A stretch of 7,198 nucleotides of DNA, taken from contig CAAGRW010000140.1 of NCBI GenBank assembly GCA_900772775.1, positions 1-7,198 on the forward strand, given 5' to 3'. Numbering within the stretch: the stretch's first letter is position 1; each line of letters begins with the position of its first letter. The translations under genes were made by a program, and so were the position numbers. Source of the stretch: Candidatus Rifleibacteriota bacterium. GTDB taxonomy: Bacteria > Vulcanimicrobiota > Xenobia > Xenobiales > Xenobiaceae. This document shows, piece after piece, positions 6,182 to 7,198 of the stretch. The notes below the pieces were generated by a model. It did not search any database and was not told the DNA's origin. It worked only from the letters and a program-made list of their open reading frames with translations.

Positions 6182-6220
6182 ATAGCGCTTTGGTAGGTTT
6201 GTCTTGCTAAAAAAGGCGGT

Positions 6221-6406
6221 ATGTCTTTGGAAAACAATAAGCAAATGGAACTGAGAAAGCGTAAATCTGCCGACATCGGAGCCGTCTTGCCTTGTGGGGT
6301 GCGGCTTGTGTTGAATATATTTATAAAAGCTTCAGTTGAGGAAAGTGAGGTTTTTTACCTGACAGGAGATTTAGTTTCTGCTATACGCTTGCAGGGAATA
6401 ATTTGA
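6221..6406 (+). CDS. Possible 61-residue protein coupled to the MarR gene
   Basis: The ORF starts at ATG 6221 and ends in a TGA (6404-6406) whose last base is the first base of the next ATG (TGATG), the classic arrangement for translational coupling. Upstream is AAAAGGCGGT, giving AGG 4 nt from the ATG; the motif is weaker than those of the proteases but the spacing is the same. The product is basic and charged over residues 1-20 (KQMELRKRKS), then more hydrophobic around 21-36 (IGAVLPCGVRLVLNIFI), but too mixed for a clear transmembrane helix. I recognise no family. It could be a regulatory leader ORF, a small partner of the regulator, or a chance open frame. The main supports are the one-base overlap and co-direction. 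Confidence 0.4.
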   Translation: MSLENNKQMELRKRKSADIGAVLPCGVRLVLNIFIKASVEESEVFYLTGDLVSAIRLQGII

Positions 6407-6978
6407 TGAAAAAAACTGGTGACGTAGACAGCTCTCTTTGCTCCGACCTTCGTTCTCTGTCTAGGGCTATGACGCGTCTTTACAATACGCTGATGCCGAA
6501 AATATCTGTCGAACGTACCCGCAAGAGCAGTAATAATACAGCGACTGCTTTTCGTGTGGAGTTGCCTATCAGAGTTACTCAAGTGGCTGTTTTGGAAGCT
6601 CTTGAAGATCTGAGTTGGTGTAGTTCCGATGATTCTCAAGAGATCAGAGAAGGCGTCTCTCAAGTAGAGCTGGCCAAACATTTAGGCGTTGATACAGCCA
6701 CTATGTGCCGTAATATGAGAGTTTTAGTTCAGGAAAATAGCTGGGCTGAAGAAAAGAAAAACGGCAAATCTGAACGAGGCAAACTTCTGAAAATAAGCGA
6801 GTCTGGGCGTCAGGCACTCCAGGAAGCCAGGCCTGCTATTAGGAAGTTAAATTCCGAAATCATCGACCGAATTTCTCAACAGGGTATCGATATACAGAAA
6901 TTGTCCGCCGATTTGAAAGTAGTGGCCGAGATTATCGCTTCTATGGAAGAAGCGGCTCAAGACCAAAAAGAAGGCTAA
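6406..6978 (+). CDS. MarR-family winged-helix transcriptional regulator
   Basis: The 190-residue product has MarR architecture. An N-terminal dimerisation helix (about 11-30, LCSDLRSLSRAMTRLYNTLM) is followed by an unusual Ser/Thr/Asn-rich linker (32-53). Next come a helix (VTQVAVLEALEDL, 57-69), the helix-turn-helix (VSQVELAKHLGVDTATMCRN, 84-103), a beta wing (about 110-130, EEKKNGKSERGKLLKISESG) and long C-terminal helices (132-185) that complete the dimer. It should bind palindromic DNA and respond to a small ligand or oxidation; C12, C72 and C101 are candidate redox residues but nothing shows this. The linker and a short insert (SSDDSQEIREG, 73-83) make it longer than the typical 140-165 residues. 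ATG 6406 is preferred over TTG 6403 because AGGGA (6393-6397) lies 8 nt upstream. It follows the possible small ORF with a one-base overlap, and a palindrome upstream is a plausible autoregulatory site. Confidence 0.82.
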   Translation: MKKTGDVDSSLCSDLRSLSRAMTRLYNTLMPKISVERTRKSSNNTATAFRVELPIRVTQVAVLEALEDLSWCSSDDSQEIREGVSQVELAKHLGVDTATMCRNMRVLVQENSWAEEKKNGKSERGKLLKISESGRQALQEARPAIRKLNSEIIDRISQQGIDIQKLSADLKVVAEIIASMEEAAQDQKEG

Positions 6979-7032
6979 ATTTGCCTTGTATGGCTCTTGA
7001 AGCTTAAAAAAAATCCGGGATCGTAGAGAAGG

Positions 7033-7083
7033 GAATAAAGCCTGCGGTGCAACCTATTTGCTTCGCAGGCTTTATTCTTTTTT
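7033..7083 (+). terminator. Strong Rho-independent terminator of the MarR gene
   Basis: A perfect 14-bp stem (GAATAAAGCCTGCG 7033-7046 with the complementary arm 7064-7077) has a 17-nt loop that can pair further (GCAA 7049-7052 with TTGC 7058-7061). It is followed by six Ts (7078-7083) and further T-rich sequence. It lies 54 bp after the MarR stop. The IS right end begins only about 17 bp beyond its T-run. Confidence 0.9.
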
Positions 7084-7099
7084 GTTTATTTTTTATCAG

Positions 7100-7198
7100 T
7101 TGACATACTCCCCATGGCTAAAGCCAGGAGATTCTGAGATATTAACGAGCCTTGCCTATTGAGAATCAACAGGTCTTACTGGCTCTCTCTACAATGGA
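7100..7198 (-). mobile_element. Right end (RE) of an IS200/IS605 (IS608-type) element, partial
   Basis: On the minus strand the end reads guide GAAT (7134-7131), then a hairpin (7130-7110) of CTCC-TGGC, loop TTTA, GCCA, a single bulged T (7114) and GGGG, then AGTATG and the cleavage tetranucleotide TCAA (7103-7100). GAAT guide, bulged hairpin and TCAA are the IS608 right-end signature, and the AGTATG linker matches my memory of that element. The body, with tnpA and/or tnpB read leftward, would lie beyond 7198. A minus-strand open frame at the window edge (last residues SIVERASKTC, stop at 7168-7166) could be the end of TnpB, but ten residues are too few to confirm. In TnpB-bearing members the guide RNA spans this end and its guide would be the host sequence just past TCAA (about 7099-7080). 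Confidence 0.85.

Larger units (their letters stand above)
5886..6220. other. Divergent intergenic region between the deaminase and the MarR-side genes
   Basis: This region holds the deaminase leader and a plus-strand region rich in small dyads: CCGTG/CACGG near 6060-6073, the 23-bp palindrome 6105-6127, GTCT/AGAC (6128-6143) and a terminator-like hairpin 6149-6181. I checked for T-box, glycine, c-di-GMP, cobalamin, TPP and SAM riboswitch core motifs and for SRP RNA and tRNA signatures and recognised none. TATATT (5980-5985) and TATAAA (6097-6102) are possible plus-strand -10 elements, but neither has a convincing -35. No confident promoter could be assigned on either strand. Confidence 0.45.

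Noticed and set aside
6044..6244. Minus-strand frame of 66 codons in the divergent region
   Set aside because: It crosses the palindrome and the terminator-like hairpin, has no good ribosome binding site and looks like a chance frame.
6355..6681. Minus-strand frame of 108 codons opposite the MarR gene
   Set aside because: It is antisense to a clear MarR coding region and shows no domain.
1..7198. CRISPR array, tRNA or rRNA genes, or a phage-defence cluster
   Set aside because: No regularly spaced repeats, no tRNA or rRNA signatures and no defence-type domains were seen; the genes are a phosphatase, proteases, a deaminase and a regulator.

Overview
The window is bacterial: densely packed, intron-free genes, Shine-Dalgarno sites of the AGGAGG/GGAGG type, Rho-independent terminators, and base composition that looks a little under 50 percent G+C by eye. 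The species cannot be named from this sequence. IS608-like insertion-sequence ends together with signal-less subtilisins would fit a cyanobacterium-related or similar environmental lineage, but that is only a weak guess.

Layout. Position 1 to about 93 is the left end of an IS200/IS605 (IS608-type) insertion sequence whose body lies outside the window to the left. Four minus-strand genes follow: an inositol-monophosphatase-family phosphatase (SuhB-like, 244-1104), two tandem paralogous S8 subtilisin-like proteases (1242-2693 and 2866-4374) and a 407-residue adenosine deaminase (4662-5885). They read in the order adenosine deaminase, protease 2, protease 1, phosphatase. Hairpins or terminators separate most of them, so they are probably separate transcripts or loosely coupled rather than one operon. 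A 517-bp stretch without a firmly established gene (5886-6402) carries a 23-bp near-perfect palindrome, a terminator-like hairpin and a possible 61-codon ORF. That ORF overlaps by one base the plus-strand gene for a MarR-family winged-helix regulator (6406-6978), which ends at a strong terminator (7033-7083). From 7100 to the end lies the right end of a second IS608-type element in the same (minus) orientation, its body outside the window to the right.

How the parts relate. The adenosine deaminase (purine salvage) and the SuhB-like phosphatase are housekeeping-type enzymes with no obvious link to the proteases. The proteases are the most distinctive part. Both have full catalytic triads, an I9-like propeptide and an acidic D/N-rich segment likely to bind calcium. 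Both lack a signal peptide and begin instead with a related short motif (MISNIGPNSI / MINSIGSASI) followed by a Ser/Gln-rich linker. The MarR-type protein probably controls its own leader region through the palindrome; nothing in the sequence ties it to the proteases. I see no clear multi-gene novel system. The best candidates for new biology are the shared N-terminal motif of the protease pair and the structured leader with coupled small ORF upstream of the MarR gene.
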